A stretch of DNA of 64,000 bases, taken from Blastococcus capsensis (GTDB lineage: Bacteria > Actinomycetota > Actinomycetes > Mycobacteriales > Geodermatophilaceae). The stretch spans positions 186,001 to 250,000 of the forward strand of contig NZ_JASNNW010000001.1 of assembly GCF_030165005.1 (NCBI RefSeq), in the 5' to 3' direction. Every line of letters starts with the position of its first letter. The stretch's first letter is position 1. Below the pieces are notes generated by a model. It worked only from the letters and a program-made list of their open reading frames with translations. It was not told the origin of the DNA and ran no database searches. This document shows, piece after piece, positions 18,841-27,856 of this stretch. Position numbers and translations under genes: made by a program.

Positions 18841-19605
18841 ATGAGCACTGCGACCCTGGCCCTGGGCCCGATCGCAGACGTCTCCCTGTCCCGGATCAAC
18901 CCGGTGGCGCAGCTGACCGCGATGGCCGTCGTCACGCTCGTCCTGCTCACGAGCCTCGACGTCGTCACGCCGGCCGTGGTGGTCGCCGCCGAGCTGTGCC
19001 TGCTGCCCGCCGCCGGCCTCACCCGCCCGCACGACCTGTGGCGCCGCACGTGGCCGCTGCTGCTCGGCGCCGGCTCGGTCGGCGTGGTGAACGTGCTGCT
19101 GGCCCGCGACGCCGACCCGCTGACCGGCGTCGGGCTGGCACTGCGGGTCATCGGACTGGCGCTGCCCGGCGTCCTGCTGGTCGCCTCCACCGACCCCGTC
19201 CGGCTGGCCGACGCGCTCACGATCCACTGGCGGGTGTCGACCCGGTTCGCCTACGGCGCACTGGCGGCGCTGCGGCTCGCGCCGCTCCTGGTCGCCGAGT
19301 TCGAGGCGGTGCGGCTGGCCCGGCGGACCCGTGGGGTGGAGGCCGGGCGCAACCCGGTCGCGCGGGTGCGGCTGCTGGGCGGGGTGACCTTCACCCTGCT
19401 CGTCGGGGCGGTGCGCCGGGGCTCGCGGCTGGCGACCGCGATGGACGCCCGGGGCTTCGACTCCGGCATCCCCCGCTCCAACGCCCGCGGGTCGCAGCTG
19501 CACCGGCGCGACGCCTGGTTCGTCGTCGGCACCGCGGCGATCTGCGCGGCCGCCGTGACCCTCAGCGTGCTCACCGGGCACTGGTCGCCGATCTTCGTGG
19601 GCTGA
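18841..19605 (+). CDS. ykoC: ECF transporter transmembrane subunit YkoC (EcfT family)
   Basis: A 254-residue membrane protein coupling YkoD ATP hydrolysis to YkoE. It has about five hydrophobic helices, beginning with INPVAQLTAMAVVTLVLLTS. The two coupling motifs of T components are visible: LARRTRGVEAGRN (Ala-Arg-x type) and TAMDARGFDSG with the ARG signature. The ATG at 18841 follows the 41-bp repeats. Its order after ykoE-ykoD completes the importer. Confidence 0.92.
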   Translation: MSTATLALGPIADVSLSRINPVAQLTAMAVVTLVLLTSLDVVTPAVVVAAELCLLPAAGLTRPHDLWRRTWPLLLGAGSVGVVNVLLARDADPLTGVGLALRVIGLALPGVLLVASTDPVRLADALTIHWRVSTRFAYGALAALRLAPLLVAEFEAVRLARRTRGVEAGRNPVARVRLLGGVTFTLLVGAVRRGSRLATAMDARGFDSGIPRSNARGSQLHRRDAWFVVGTAAICAAAVTLSVLTGHWSPIFVG

Positions 19606-19633
19606 CGCCACTGTGATGTAGCCGACATAATGT

Positions 19634-19662
19634 TTGACCCCGGCCCTACGAGTCCATACGTG
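19634..19662 (+). promoter_or_regulatory. Possible sigma-70-type promoter upstream of the RsbW-like gene
   Basis: TTGACC at 19634-19639 is followed after 17 bases by TACGTG at 19657-19662, in the most AT-rich part of the gap. The -35 match is good and the -10 match weak. It would give a leader of about 45 bases before the GTG at 19716. Confidence 0.3.
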
Positions 19663-19715
19663 ATTGTTGGGCCAGCACGGATGTCGCCGGCCTCGAACCC
19701 GAGGAGAGCACGCGC

Positions 19716-20138
19716 GTGACAAGGCAGGCGGCCGGCACCATCTGGTCGCCGGCGCGTCCTCCCGCCGCCGATCCGGTGCTCACCTGGCAGCTGCGCGACG
19801 TCGCCGAGCTGCCCGCGGTCCGTGCCCAGGTGCGCGGGGCGCTGGCGGGCGCAGCCACCGGCGACCTCCTCGACCGGCTGGTCCTGGCGCTGGACGAGAT
19901 GGCGTCGAACGCGCTGCGCCACGGTGGTGGTGACGTGCGGGCCGCCCTGCGCACGACCGGGGACGGTTACCTCGTCGAGGTCTCCGACCGGGCGGCACAG
20001 GCGCCGCCGACGCCGGCGGTCGGGCGCGACCCGAGCCTCGGCGGCCTCGGCCTCTACCTGATCGCCGAGCTGGCCTCCCAGCACGGGTGGTACACCGGAG
20101 ACGGCGCCAAGCACGTCTGGGCCCTGCTGCCCGGCTGA
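19716..20138 (+). CDS. RsbW-like ATP-binding protein (anti-sigma/anti-anti-sigma kinase type)
   Basis: A 140-residue single Bergerat-fold domain. The N box is LDEMASNALRHGGGDVRA, the G1 region is YLVEVSDRAAQ and the G2 box is DPSLGGLGLYLIAELA, ending KHVWALLP. Single-domain proteins like this phosphorylate anti-sigma antagonists or sequester sigma factors. The convergent neighbour at 20162 is a SpoIIE-type phosphatase that could reverse such phosphorylation. It is a clear paralogue of the gene at 26551. The partner STAS protein is not next to it. Confidence 0.85.
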   Translation: MTRQAAGTIWSPARPPAADPVLTWQLRDVAELPAVRAQVRGALAGAATGDLLDRLVLALDEMASNALRHGGGDVRAALRTTGDGYLVEVSDRAAQAPPTPAVGRDPSLGGLGLYLIAELASQHGWYTGDGAKHVWALLPG

Positions 20139-20161
20139 GCCCGGCTCCCGGCGCAGCCGGT

Positions 20162-22678
20162 TCAGTGCTGCGGGTGCAGCCGCAGCGCCACGAGGGCGAC
20201 GTCGTCCTGCAGGCCCTCCGGCCGCAGGCGCGCCAGCAGCCCGTCGCACAGCTCGGGGAGCGGCTCCCCGGCCAGCTCACCCAGCGCCGCCTCGAGCCGC
20301 GCGGTGCCCTCGTCGAGCGAGAGGTCGCGCCCCTCCACCAGCCCGTCGGTGTACAGCAGCACCGTGCTGTCGCGCGGCACCGTGACCACCGACTCCGAGC
20401 GGCGGGCGCGCCGGTCCACCCCGAGCATGAGTTCGGCGCGCTCCCCGGCCAGCTCCTCGATCCGGCCGTCGGGACGCAGCACCAGGGGCGGCGGATGCCC
20501 GGCGTTGGACCAGCGCAGCCGGGTCACCCCGGCGGCGCGCTCGGCGGCCGTCTGCTCGATCCGCACGATGGCCGCGGTCGCGAGCGTGCCCATCTGCAGG
20601 CCCTCGATGGCGGCATCGAGATCGGCGAGCACCCCGGCCGGGCCGATGCCCTCGCGGTAGGCGATCCCCCGCAGCATCCCGCGCAACTGGCCCATGGCCG
20701 CCGCCGCCTCGGTGTCGTGACCCACGACGTCGCCGATGACCAGCATCGTGGCCCCGGACGGCTGCAGGAAGGCGTCGTACCAGTCCCCACCGACCTCCGC
20801 GATGGCCATCGCGGGGTGGTAGCGCACCACGATCTCGGAATGGTCCGGCTGCGGAGGCGCGGTGAGCAGGCTCCGCTGCAGTCCCTCGGCCAGCCGCCGC
20901 TGCTGGTCGTAGAGCCGGGCGTTGTCGAGCGCGAGCGCCACCCGGCCGGCGACGTCCCGAGCCACCGAGACGTCCGCGTCGTCCGGTACCGGCCGGCCGG
21001 CCGGCCGGTAGATGCTCAGGGCGCCGAGCGTCCGGCCCCGGGCCGCCATGGGGAGGGCCATCGCCGACTGCGGAGCCAACGCCCAGAAAGCGTCGCTGAC
21101 CTCGCCCGGTGGCAGCATCCGGCCCACCGTCTCCCCCACGTCGGGGATCACGAGCCCCTGTCCGGAGGCGAGCGCGCGCAGGACCGGGGCGTCGGGCTGC
21201 AGTGCGGCCAACCGCAGCCGCGCGTACCGGCCGACCACCTCCCGCAGGGCCGGTTCGCGGTGCCATCCCGCGACGTCGCGCATCCGGCCCTCGGGGTCGA
21301 CCAGGCTGATGATCACCCAGTCCCCGAGTTCGGGCACCAGGAGGCCGGCCACCCGCTGCAGCGCCTGCTCCTCGTGCTCGCGACTGTCCAGCGAGGCGGA
21401 CATGGCGGTGGTGGTGTCCGCGACGAGGGCAAGGCGGGCGGTGATCTGCCGCATGTGCTCCTCGGCGGCCCGCCGCTCGGTCACGTCGAGGAAGGAGACG
21501 GACAGCCCGTCGGGAGCCGGCCAGGCCCGAACCTCGTACCAGGCGTCCAGCGGCGTCGGGTAGTACGCCTCGAACATCCGCTCGGTTCCGGTGGCGACCG
21601 CAGCCCGGTAGTGCCGCTCGAAGTCGCTGCCGACGGCGGCCGGGAAGAGTTCCCAGACGTCACCGCCGAGCAGCTCCTCACGGGGTGCACCCAGCACCCG
21701 CTCGGCCTCCGCGTTGACGTAGGAGAACCGCCACTCCCGGTCGAGGGAGAAGAACGCGGCGTTCATCGCCTCCAGCAAGCGGGCGATGCGCACGTCCTCC
21801 TGTCGCTGCGGCGTGGTGTCGTAGGCGGCCCCGAGCAGGCGGACCGCGGCTCCCCGGTCGTCGGCCACCGCCCGGCCACTTCCCCGGACCCACCGGATCT
21901 CCCCCGACGGCAGGACGACGCGGAACTCCGAGTCGTAGTCGCCGGCCGCGTCGGCCGCCGCCTGCAGGGCCGCCACCGTCCGATCGCGGTCGTCGGGGTG
22001 CAGCCGGTCGGCGAAGGAACCGATGGTCTCGTCGAAGTCGGCGCGGTCGTATCCGAAGAGGGCGAGCAGCCGGTCGTCCCACAGCAGCCGCCCGGTGACC
22101 AGGTTCCAGTCGAAACTGCCGATGCCGGCGGCGTCGATGGCCAGTTCGAAGCGCAGCCGGTGCGCCTCGTACTCCGCCGTGAGCGCCATGAGCTGCAGCT
22201 CCGTGCCGACGGAGTCGGACAGCTGGCGCAGCAGCGCGATGTCGTGGTCGGACCACTTCCGCGGCTCGGCTCCGTAGACGCACAGGGCGCCGACCGGCTC
22301 GCCGTCGTCCACGTGCAGCGGGATCCCCAGGTAGGCGCCGATCTTGCCCGAACGGACCGGCGACCGGTGGCGCACCCGGTCGTCCCGCGCAGCGTCCGTC
22401 ACGACCAGGGGTGCGTCGTCGGCTGCGGCCACCGCGCACAGCGAGTCGGCCAGCGGCAGCTGGGCGCCGATGCCACCCGGCGGCAGCCCGGTGCCGGCCA
22501 CCGCGGTCTGGACCTCACCGAGGAGCGAGACCTGGGCCGAGTCGCAGTCGAGCAGCCGGGTGGCCAGGTCGGTCAGCCGCTGGAGGCTGCGGTCCCCCAT
22601 CGCCTCCGCGGCCAGCCGGCGCGTCAGCTCGAGGCGGTCACCGGAAGGAATTCCGGCCGGGTGCTCGGTGGCGGTCAC
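20162..22678 (-). CDS. GAF-PAS-PAS-GAF-PP2C (SpoIIE-type) serine phosphatase
   Basis: An 838-residue multi-sensor phosphatase. In order: an N-terminal GAF domain (residues about 25-165), a PAS domain with FDWNLVTGRLLWDDRLLALF (about 175-290), a second PAS with FFSLDREWRFSYVNAEAERV (about 295-410), a GAF domain (about 440-590) and a C-terminal PP2C-SpoIIE domain. The phosphatase shows EVGGDWYDAF and VIGDVVGHDTEAAAAMGQLR, with the metal-binding Asp residues, and LYTDGLVE near the end. It should dephosphorylate an anti-sigma antagonist in a partner-switching pathway. GTG at 22678 is chosen for the GGAGG eight bases before it; the frame is open further upstream without homology. Confidence 0.9.
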   Translation of the reverse strand: MTATEHPAGIPSGDRLELTRRLAAEAMGDRSLQRLTDLATRLLDCDSAQVSLLGEVQTAVAGTGLPPGGIGAQLPLADSLCAVAAADDAPLVVTDAARDDRVRHRSPVRSGKIGAYLGIPLHVDDGEPVGALCVYGAEPRKWSDHDIALLRQLSDSVGTELQLMALTAEYEAHRLRFELAIDAAGIGSFDWNLVTGRLLWDDRLLALFGYDRADFDETIGSFADRLHPDDRDRTVAALQAAADAAGDYDSEFRVVLPSGEIRWVRGSGRAVADDRGAAVRLLGAAYDTTPQRQEDVRIARLLEAMNAAFFSLDREWRFSYVNAEAERVLGAPREELLGGDVWELFPAAVGSDFERHYRAAVATGTERMFEAYYPTPLDAWYEVRAWPAPDGLSVSFLDVTERRAAEEHMRQITARLALVADTTTAMSASLDSREHEEQALQRVAGLLVPELGDWVIISLVDPEGRMRDVAGWHREPALREVVGRYARLRLAALQPDAPVLRALASGQGLVIPDVGETVGRMLPPGEVSDAFWALAPQSAMALPMAARGRTLGALSIYRPAGRPVPDDADVSVARDVAGRVALALDNARLYDQQRRLAEGLQRSLLTAPPQPDHSEIVVRYHPAMAIAEVGGDWYDAFLQPSGATMLVIGDVVGHDTEAAAAMGQLRGMLRGIAYREGIGPAGVLADLDAAIEGLQMGTLATAAIVRIEQTAAERAAGVTRLRWSNAGHPPPLVLRPDGRIEELAGERAELMLGVDRRARRSESVVTVPRDSTVLLYTDGLVEGRDLSLDEGTARLEAALGELAGEPLPELCDGLLARLRPEGLQDDVALVALRLHPQH

Positions 22679-23828
22679 GACGGTTGCCTCCACAGCGGTC
22701 CGCGTCCGACGGCCCGGTCGTTCCAGGGCGGCTGCGATCGGTACAGAGGGTTGCACACCCCGGACCGCGGGTGTGCGGCACCGCACGGGACGCGGGCACG
22801 GAGAGGCTGGCCGGGGAAGCCGGGTGACCGGGGCGGACGCCCGACCGGGGGGCCGCGACCCGTGGCGATCGCGGCCCGCGCTCCGGCGGGCGCCCGCCGT
22901 CCGGCGGGGAGTGCGGACGGGGGACCCGTCCACCGGCACGTGTCCACGGACGCCCCGGACGCCGTCCGCGCCGACCCGGAGCATCGCGCGGGGACGTCGA
23001 CCCCGGTTCGGCAGCGTCCACCCGACCGGCCGGCGCCGGTGGCGTTCCGCGCCGCACGACCGGCCAGGCCTCCTGCGGTCAGAGACCCGCGGTCGCGAAG
23101 GGCGTCGCGCCGCCGGGTACCGGCAGGGGCCTGTCCACCACCTCGTCGGACGGTTCGCCGGGTGCCGGAAGACTGCGCCGTCCGCGATCCGTGCCTCCCT
23201 GGAGGGTGCGCGCGCTGCCTGCGGGCAGCAGCCGTGCGGGGGGACGAGGCCGGATTCGGAGAGCGGAGAAGTCTGCCGGCGCCCGCGAGGGGCACCGTCG
23301 GAGGTGGGCCAGGTGCGGCCGAGGTCGGCCGGGGTGGGACGTGCTCGCAGAACCGAGTCGACGGTCCACGGCCACCCGGGGAAAAGGGTGACCGGTTCCG
23401 GCGTGCTCGACAGGAGAGCGGGGTGCGGCGTCGCGCGGCTGGCTGCCGTGGTCGCGCTGCAGGATCAGCTCGGCGCGCGGGGCGCCGGGCGGGGGTGCGA
23501 CGAGGGCGCCCGCGGGGGGTGCGGACCGGCGGGGAAGCCGTCCGCGGGCCCTGTTCGTCGCGGCGGGAGGGGCGAACCCCTGACCGGACACCCGGGCGGA
23601 TCGCCGCGGGCCCCGGCTCCACCGGACCCTTGAGGGGATCTCGGTGCCCGCACCCCGGCGGTGCGGCTCGTCGGGCCGGAGGGGCGGACCGGGAGGAACG
23701 GCGGCGTGGACCGCGCCCCGTACCGACCCGAGGACGGCCAGTCCCGCGGTGGACGCCAGCCGACGCGTGGCTGCGACCGATCCGTGGGTTCCGTGGAACT
23801 CGGGTGGGGGGTGGGACGGGCGGTCGCG
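22679..23828. other. 1.15 kb with no convincing gene
   Basis: Every open frame here, on both strands, is dominated by Arg, Pro, Gly and Ala and lacks domains, as expected of chance reading in about 75-80% GC DNA. One minus-strand frame ending at 23079 finishes with coding-like codon use (VVDRPLPVPGGATPFATAGL) and could be the tail of a small or decayed protein, but nothing upstream supports it. The stretch may carry the leader of the phosphatase gene and decayed DNA. Confidence 0.5.
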
Positions 23829-24484
23829 TCAGATGCGGCCGTACCGGTTCGCGACCCCGGCGACGAGGCCGGTCCCGCGGGAAGGAGCGCCGCGGCGGGG
23901 GAAGACGCCACGGGCTGGATCGAAGGGGTGCTGGGCAGCTCGCGCAGCACCACGGGAGGGTCGATGTCGCGCAGCACCGGCCGGGTCGGCGCCGGGGCGG
24001 CAGAGCCGGACCAGGCCAGGTGCTGGCCCTGGTCGCCGGCGCCCCACAGGGCCATCCGGTGGCTGAACGCGCGCAGCGCGGCGCGGCGCCGGCCGCGCAC
24101 CGGCGCGGAGGGGGCCGGGGTGCGCCACGCCAGGTACTGCCCCTGGTCGCCGGCGCCCCACATCGCCATCCGCCGGGTCACGCCGCGCAGCCCGCCCAGG
24201 GGCTGCCGCACCCGCTCGGGGACGACGACGACCCGCGGGGTGAGGGAAGCCTCCACCGGCCGGCGTGCAGCGCGGGCCGAGGGCGCCGGCTGCACCGAGC
24301 GCAGGGGGGCCGGACGGGCGGCGGACCGGTGCGGAGCCGGCCGGGTGCGCTGGCGCGGCAGCGCTCCGTCGGCGCGGTCGAGGACGTCGATCAGCCCGGC
24401 GAGCGTGCTGGCCGGCTCGCGCCCGGAGAGGTCGGCGCGCACGGCCGCACCCGCCGGCCGGATGGCCCGCTGGCTGCTGTTCAT
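23829..24484 (-). CDS. Unknown protein with duplicated WGAGDQGQ motif, probable frameshift near the end
   Basis: An ATG at 24484 with GGGAGG upstream opens a frame with near-perfect G/C third positions for about 200 codons, so it is surely coding. The protein is basic and Pro/Ala-rich, with two copies of a motif about 30 residues apart: RMAMWGAGDQGQYLAW and RMALWGAGDQGQHLAW. In this frame the next stop is far away at 23465, and coding bias fades near 23880. There an adjacent frame shows strict coding bias and ends GLVAGVANRYGRI at a stop at 23829. So a one-base change near 23880 is likely, either real or a sequence error. I do not recognise the family. There is no signal peptide or clear membrane segment. 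Confidence 0.6.
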
Positions 24485-24503
24485 GTCGCCTCCCGAAGTC
24501 GTG

Positions 24504-24529
24504 TCCGCAGCCGGGGAAGGTGCTGCGGA
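24504..24529. promoter_or_regulatory. Stem-loop in the leader of the WGAGDQGQ gene
   Basis: TCCGCAGC at 24504-24511 pairs perfectly with GCTGCGGA at 24522-24529 around ten bases, 20 bases upstream of the ATG at 24484 on the minus strand. It may affect translation of that gene. The 250 bases from here to the nucleoside hydrolase hold no gene. Confidence 0.4.
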
Positions 24530-24786
24530 CAAGGAGAAAACTAGGGATCGGAGGGCGCCGCGACGCGCATCTCGGACACCCTCCCCGAGGCACGTGACCC
24601 AACCGTTGCGGAGCCCGTCCGGAGCGGGCGGTGACCCCGCCTCCGGTCCGTGCCCTTGTCGACACCCGGGCCCTCCGCGAGCGTGGAGGGGCCCTGACGA
24701 GGCCTCGGTGACTTCCGGACGACACCGGCGCGCCTGGCGTGTCGCAGTGGCCCGGGCGGCGGGTCGGCGGCTGGCAGGATGCGACG

Positions 24787-25734
24787 GTGACCGACCGCAT
24801 CCCCCTGGTGATCGACACCGACCCCGGCATCGACGACGCCTTGGCGATCCTGCTGGCCCTGGCCAGCCCGGAGGTGGAGCTGCGGCTGGTCACCACGGTG
24901 CACGGGAACGTCGAGCTCGCCCAGGTCACCGAGAACGCGCTCCGGGTGCTGCACCTGGCCGGACGGGCCGACGTACCGGTCGCCGCCGGCGCGCGGTCCT
25001 CGCTCGTCCACCCGCAGCCGGAGCGGGCCGGGCACGTGCACGGCGAGACGGGGCTCGGCGGTGTCGAGCTCCCGCCGTCCCCGGCGGTGGCCGGTCCGCG
25101 ACCGGCCGTGGCCGCCCTGGCCGAGCTGCTGCTGGCCTCCCCCACGCCGGTGACCGTCGCCGCCATCGGCCCGCTGACCAACCTGGCGCTGCTGCTGGCC
25201 GTGCACCCGGAGGCCGCCGAGCGCATCGGCCGGCTGGTGGTCATGGGCGGCTCGGCCGGGCGCGGCGGCAACGTGACCGCCGCCGCGGAGTTCAACATCT
25301 GGTCCGACCCGGAGGCTGCCGCCGCGGTCTTCGGCTCCACCATCCCGACGGTCATGGTCGGACTCGACGTCACGCTCCCGACCGTGCTTCCCGAGGAGGG
25401 CATCGCCCGGTTCGCCGCCGCCGGGCCGATCGGCCGCACCGCCGCGGCGATCCTGCAGCAGTACGTGGACCACGCCCGCGACGCCTACGGCACCGCCGGG
25501 GTGGTCGTGCACGACGCACTCGCGCTCACCGAGGCGATCGCGCCGGGCACGCTGGGCGCCGTGCGGCGCGACGTCGTCGTCGACACCACGCTGGGCGCCG
25601 GGCGTGGGCAGACGCTGGTCGACCGCCGGGCGGTCTCCTCGTCGGCGGCCGCGGTGGAGGTCGCGGAGACCGTCGACGGCGAGGCCGCGGTGGAGTTCCT
25701 GGTCTCGCGGCTGGCCCGGCTGGACGCCGTCTAA
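24787..25734 (+). CDS. Inosine-uridine-type nucleoside hydrolase
   Basis: A 315-residue ribonucleosidase that frees the base from purine or pyrimidine ribosides. The N-terminal calcium-binding motif VIDTDPGIDDALAILLAL is complete, AAIGPLTNLALLL is the second conserved loop and AAAEFNIWSDPEAAAAVF carries the Asn and Asp that hold ribose; VVVHDALAL supplies the late calcium-binding Asp. The GTG at 24787 directly precedes the first strand. Convergent stops with the ANTAR gene overlap by three bases. Confidence 0.93.
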   Translation: MTDRIPLVIDTDPGIDDALAILLALASPEVELRLVTTVHGNVELAQVTENALRVLHLAGRADVPVAAGARSSLVHPQPERAGHVHGETGLGGVELPPSPAVAGPRPAVAALAELLLASPTPVTVAAIGPLTNLALLLAVHPEAAERIGRLVVMGGSAGRGGNVTAAAEFNIWSDPEAAAAVFGSTIPTVMVGLDVTLPTVLPEEGIARFAAAGPIGRTAAAILQQYVDHARDAYGTAGVVVHDALALTEAIAPGTLGAVRRDVVVDTTLGAGRGQTLVDRRAVSSSAAAVEVAETVDGEAAVEFLVSRLARLDAV

Positions 25735-26420
25735 CGGGCGTCCTGCACGCCGGCGACGATGCCGGCGGCGATGTCCCGCAGCTTGCGGTTGTAGCGCTGG
25801 GACGCCTCGCGCAGGATCTCGAAGGCCTGCTCGGCGTCGACGTGCCGCTGCGCCATGAGCACCCCCTTGGCCTGCTCGATGACCGCGCGGGACTCCATCG
25901 CGATGCGCATGTTGCGGGCCTGCTCGGCCAGCTGGGCGTGCGCGTCGGCGTTGGCGACGGCGACCGCGATCGTCTCGGCCACGCCGAGACCCGCGGCCAG
26001 CGACTCCGGCGTCGCGAACGCCGCCGGCTTCGTGGAGTAGATGTTGAGCGCGCCGATGCTCGAGCCCTGGTAGGGCAGCGGCACCGACAGCGAGCTGCGG
26101 ACCCCGGTGTCGCGGACACGGGCGACGTAGGAGGGCCACCGCTGCTCGGTGCGCATGTCGTCGATCCGCAGGACGACGCCGCCGCGGCCGGCGTCGAGGC
26201 AGGGGCCGCTGTCCTCCTCGTACTGCAGCTCGTCGGCGTCCAGGGCCATCCGGGCGCTGAAGGCGGCCGTGAAGGCCTTGTCGCCACGCACCATGGTGGT
26301 GGACACGGCCTCGGCACCGGGCACGGCCCGGGCTGCGATGCCGGTGATCTCGTCGAGCACGTCGGCGAGCTCCCGGCCACCCAGCGTCACCCGGCTGAGA
26401 TCCCGCAGCAGCTGGTCCAC
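25731..26420 (-). CDS. GAF-ANTAR transcription antitermination regulator
   Basis: A 229-residue protein. An N-terminal GAF domain (about residues 15-160, SSLSVPLPYQGSSIGALNIY) should bind a small ligand. A C-terminal ANTAR domain (about 165-220) has ESRAVIEQAKGVLMAQRHVD and AFEILREASQRYNRKLRDIA, with the conserved helices that bind paired RNA hairpins and prevent termination. This combination is common in actinobacteria. Targets cannot be named. It is divergent from the RsbW-like gene at 26551. GTG at 26420 is chosen because homology begins with it. Confidence 0.92.
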   Translation of the reverse strand: MDQLLRDLSRVTLGGRELADVLDEITGIAARAVPGAEAVSTTMVRGDKAFTAAFSARMALDADELQYEEDSGPCLDAGRGGVVLRIDDMRTEQRWPSYVARVRDTGVRSSLSVPLPYQGSSIGALNIYSTKPAAFATPESLAAGLGVAETIAVAVANADAHAQLAEQARNMRIAMESRAVIEQAKGVLMAQRHVDAEQAFEILREASQRYNRKLRDIAAGIVAGVQDAR

Positions 26421-26550
26421 GCCGGTGATTGTGCACCGACGGCCACGCGCCGATCGCCCGCCTTCGCGCGACGGGACGTCATCGGTCAGGATGGGGAGCG
26501 TCCGGGACCGGGTTCCCGGCGCCGCCTCGGAGCAGATGCGAGAGGAACCG

Positions 26551-27060
26551 ATGGCCGACGAGCTGGCCCACGACGCGTGGCCGTGCGCGCCCGTGCCTTC
26601 CGTGCCCGGTGACGTCTGGCACTGGCAGCTGGAGGCCATGCACGTCGTCTCGCGGGTGCGGACCGATCTCCGGGCACGCATCGCCCACCCGTCGGTGTCC
26701 ACCGCGTCCACCGAGGACGCCCGCGACGGCCTGCTCCTGGTCTTCGAGGAGCTGGCCTCGAACGCGCTGCGGCACGGCGGTGGCGACGTCCGGGCCCTGG
26801 TCGTGGCCGGCCCGGCCGGCTGGCTGCTCGACCTCAGCGACGAGGCCCCCGACCGGCCGCCCGTGCCCGCCGTCGACCGCGATCCCGCCCTGGGAGGCAT
26901 GGGCCTGCACCTGGTGGCCCAGCTCTCCCGCGGCTACGGGTGGGAGCGGCGGCCCGGCCGCAAGCACGTCTGGGCCCTGCTGCCCTCCGGCCGCGAGGCG
27001 GCCGAGCCGCTGCGCGACCGGCTGCCCGAGCAGCGCTCGCCCGGGATCTCCCGGGACTGA
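26551..27060 (+). CDS. RsbW-like ATP-binding protein, paralogue of the gene at 19716
   Basis: A 169-residue single Bergerat-fold protein: N box FEELASNALRHGGGDVRALV, G1 LLDLSDEAPDRPPV, G2 DPALGGMGLHLVAQLS and the closing KHVWALLP. These follow the 19716 protein almost position by position, so the two arose by duplication. It has a longer basic C-terminal tail. Divergent from GAF-ANTAR. Likely acts in sigma-factor partner switching. Confidence 0.85.
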   Translation: MADELAHDAWPCAPVPSVPGDVWHWQLEAMHVVSRVRTDLRARIAHPSVSTASTEDARDGLLLVFEELASNALRHGGGDVRALVVAGPAGWLLDLSDEAPDRPPVPAVDRDPALGGMGLHLVAQLSRGYGWERRPGRKHVWALLPSGREAAEPLRDRLPEQRSPGISRD

Positions 27061-27287
27061 ATCACTGGCGGGCATCGGCGGTCAGGAGATCGCGGTCAGC
27101 GGTTGGTAGGCCGTGCTCCGACGGCGTCGAACCGGGCCGGCCATGTCCGAACGAGACCGTCGAACATCCGCCCGTCGTGGGTGCTGACCGACCACGACTG
27201 GCCGGCGCCGGTCGACGCCGAGCAGGACGGCCGCCGGCCCTGCCGGGTGTGCCGCCCAACCTGAGCCCGCTGTGAGAGGGTCGACGG

Positions 27288-27524
27288 GTGAGCCTGCGAT
27301 TCTCCGGCCATGCCAGGCGACGGATGGCCGCACGTCGCATTGACGCAGCAGAGGTCGAGGAAGCCCTGGCCGCGCCCGACCTGGTGCATGCGTCGCAGGA
27401 ACATCCGGACGAGCGAACCGTGATCCGCGGACGCACCTCTACCGGGCGACGACTCAAGGTCGTCGTGCTTACCGACGATAAGGAGTACGTCGTGACCGTC
27501 GCCGACCAAGGTAGCGAGGCGTAG
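27288..27524 (+). CDS. DUF4258 family protein (putative toxin-like partner)
   Basis: A 78-residue protein with FSGHARRRMAARRID and the conserved RTVIRGRTSTGRRLKVVV, the DUF4258 pattern of a short N-terminal HxxxRM-type helix and a beta sheet. This family is structurally close to BrnT/RelE-like toxins and often sits beside a DUF2283 gene, as here (9-base gap). The function is unproven. Base composition is lower in GC than neighbours. GTG start with GAGAGGG upstream. Confidence 0.75.
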   Translation: MSLRFSGHARRRMAARRIDAAEVEEALAAPDLVHASQEHPDERTVIRGRTSTGRRLKVVVLTDDKEYVVTVADQGSEA

Positions 27525-27533
27525 CCTTCCATC

Positions 27534-27785
27534 ATGCTGGTCCAGTACGACACCGAGGCTGGAGCCACCTACGTCGAGCTCGTCGACGGGGTTGCCGTCG
27601 CACGCACCATCGAGATCTCCGACCTGGTCATGGTCGACGTCGACGCCGAAGACAACCCGGTCGGTGTGGAGTTCGTTGTCCCCCCGCGCGGCATCACCGA
27701 CGAGATGCTGCGCGTCGTCGGGAAGCGGTTCCCTGAGCTCAAGCACCTCGCCCAGCAGAAGGACTGGCTTTTCACGTCCTGCTGA
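27534..27785 (+). CDS. DUF2283 family protein (partner of DUF4258)
   Basis: An 83-residue protein with LVQYDTEAGATYVELVDG and VDVDAEDNPVGVEFV, the two beta-strand signatures of DUF2283 (YD-x-x-x-D-A-x-Y and D-x-x-G-x-x-x-G-x-E). Pairs of DUF4258 and DUF2283 are widespread on mobile and chromosomal islands and may form a toxin-antitoxin-like unit. It ends just before a strong terminator. Confidence 0.8.
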   Translation: MLVQYDTEAGATYVELVDGVAVARTIEISDLVMVDVDAEDNPVGVEFVVPPRGITDEMLRVVGKRFPELKHLAQQKDWLFTSC

Positions 27786-27810
27786 CGCGGTTACCCACCG
27801 ACACGAAGCA

Positions 27811-27836
27811 CCCGCCCCTCCTACTGGAGGGGCGGG
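27811..27836. terminator. Bidirectional hairpin terminator
   Basis: CCCGCCCCTCC at 27811-27821 pairs perfectly with GGAGGGGCGGG at 27826-27836 around the loop TACT. It lies between the convergent DUF2283 and Ltp genes, 25 bases after the first stop and 20 before the second, so it can serve both. No T tract is present, as is common in high-GC actinobacteria. Confidence 0.75.
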
Positions 27837-27856
27837 GCGCCTCCGTCGCGTCGCAC

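Noticed and set aside
20087-24544. A 1485-codon open frame on the plus strand
   Set aside because: It runs antisense through the phosphatase gene, whose domains are unambiguous; composition is Arg/Gly/Pro-rich and shows no domain.
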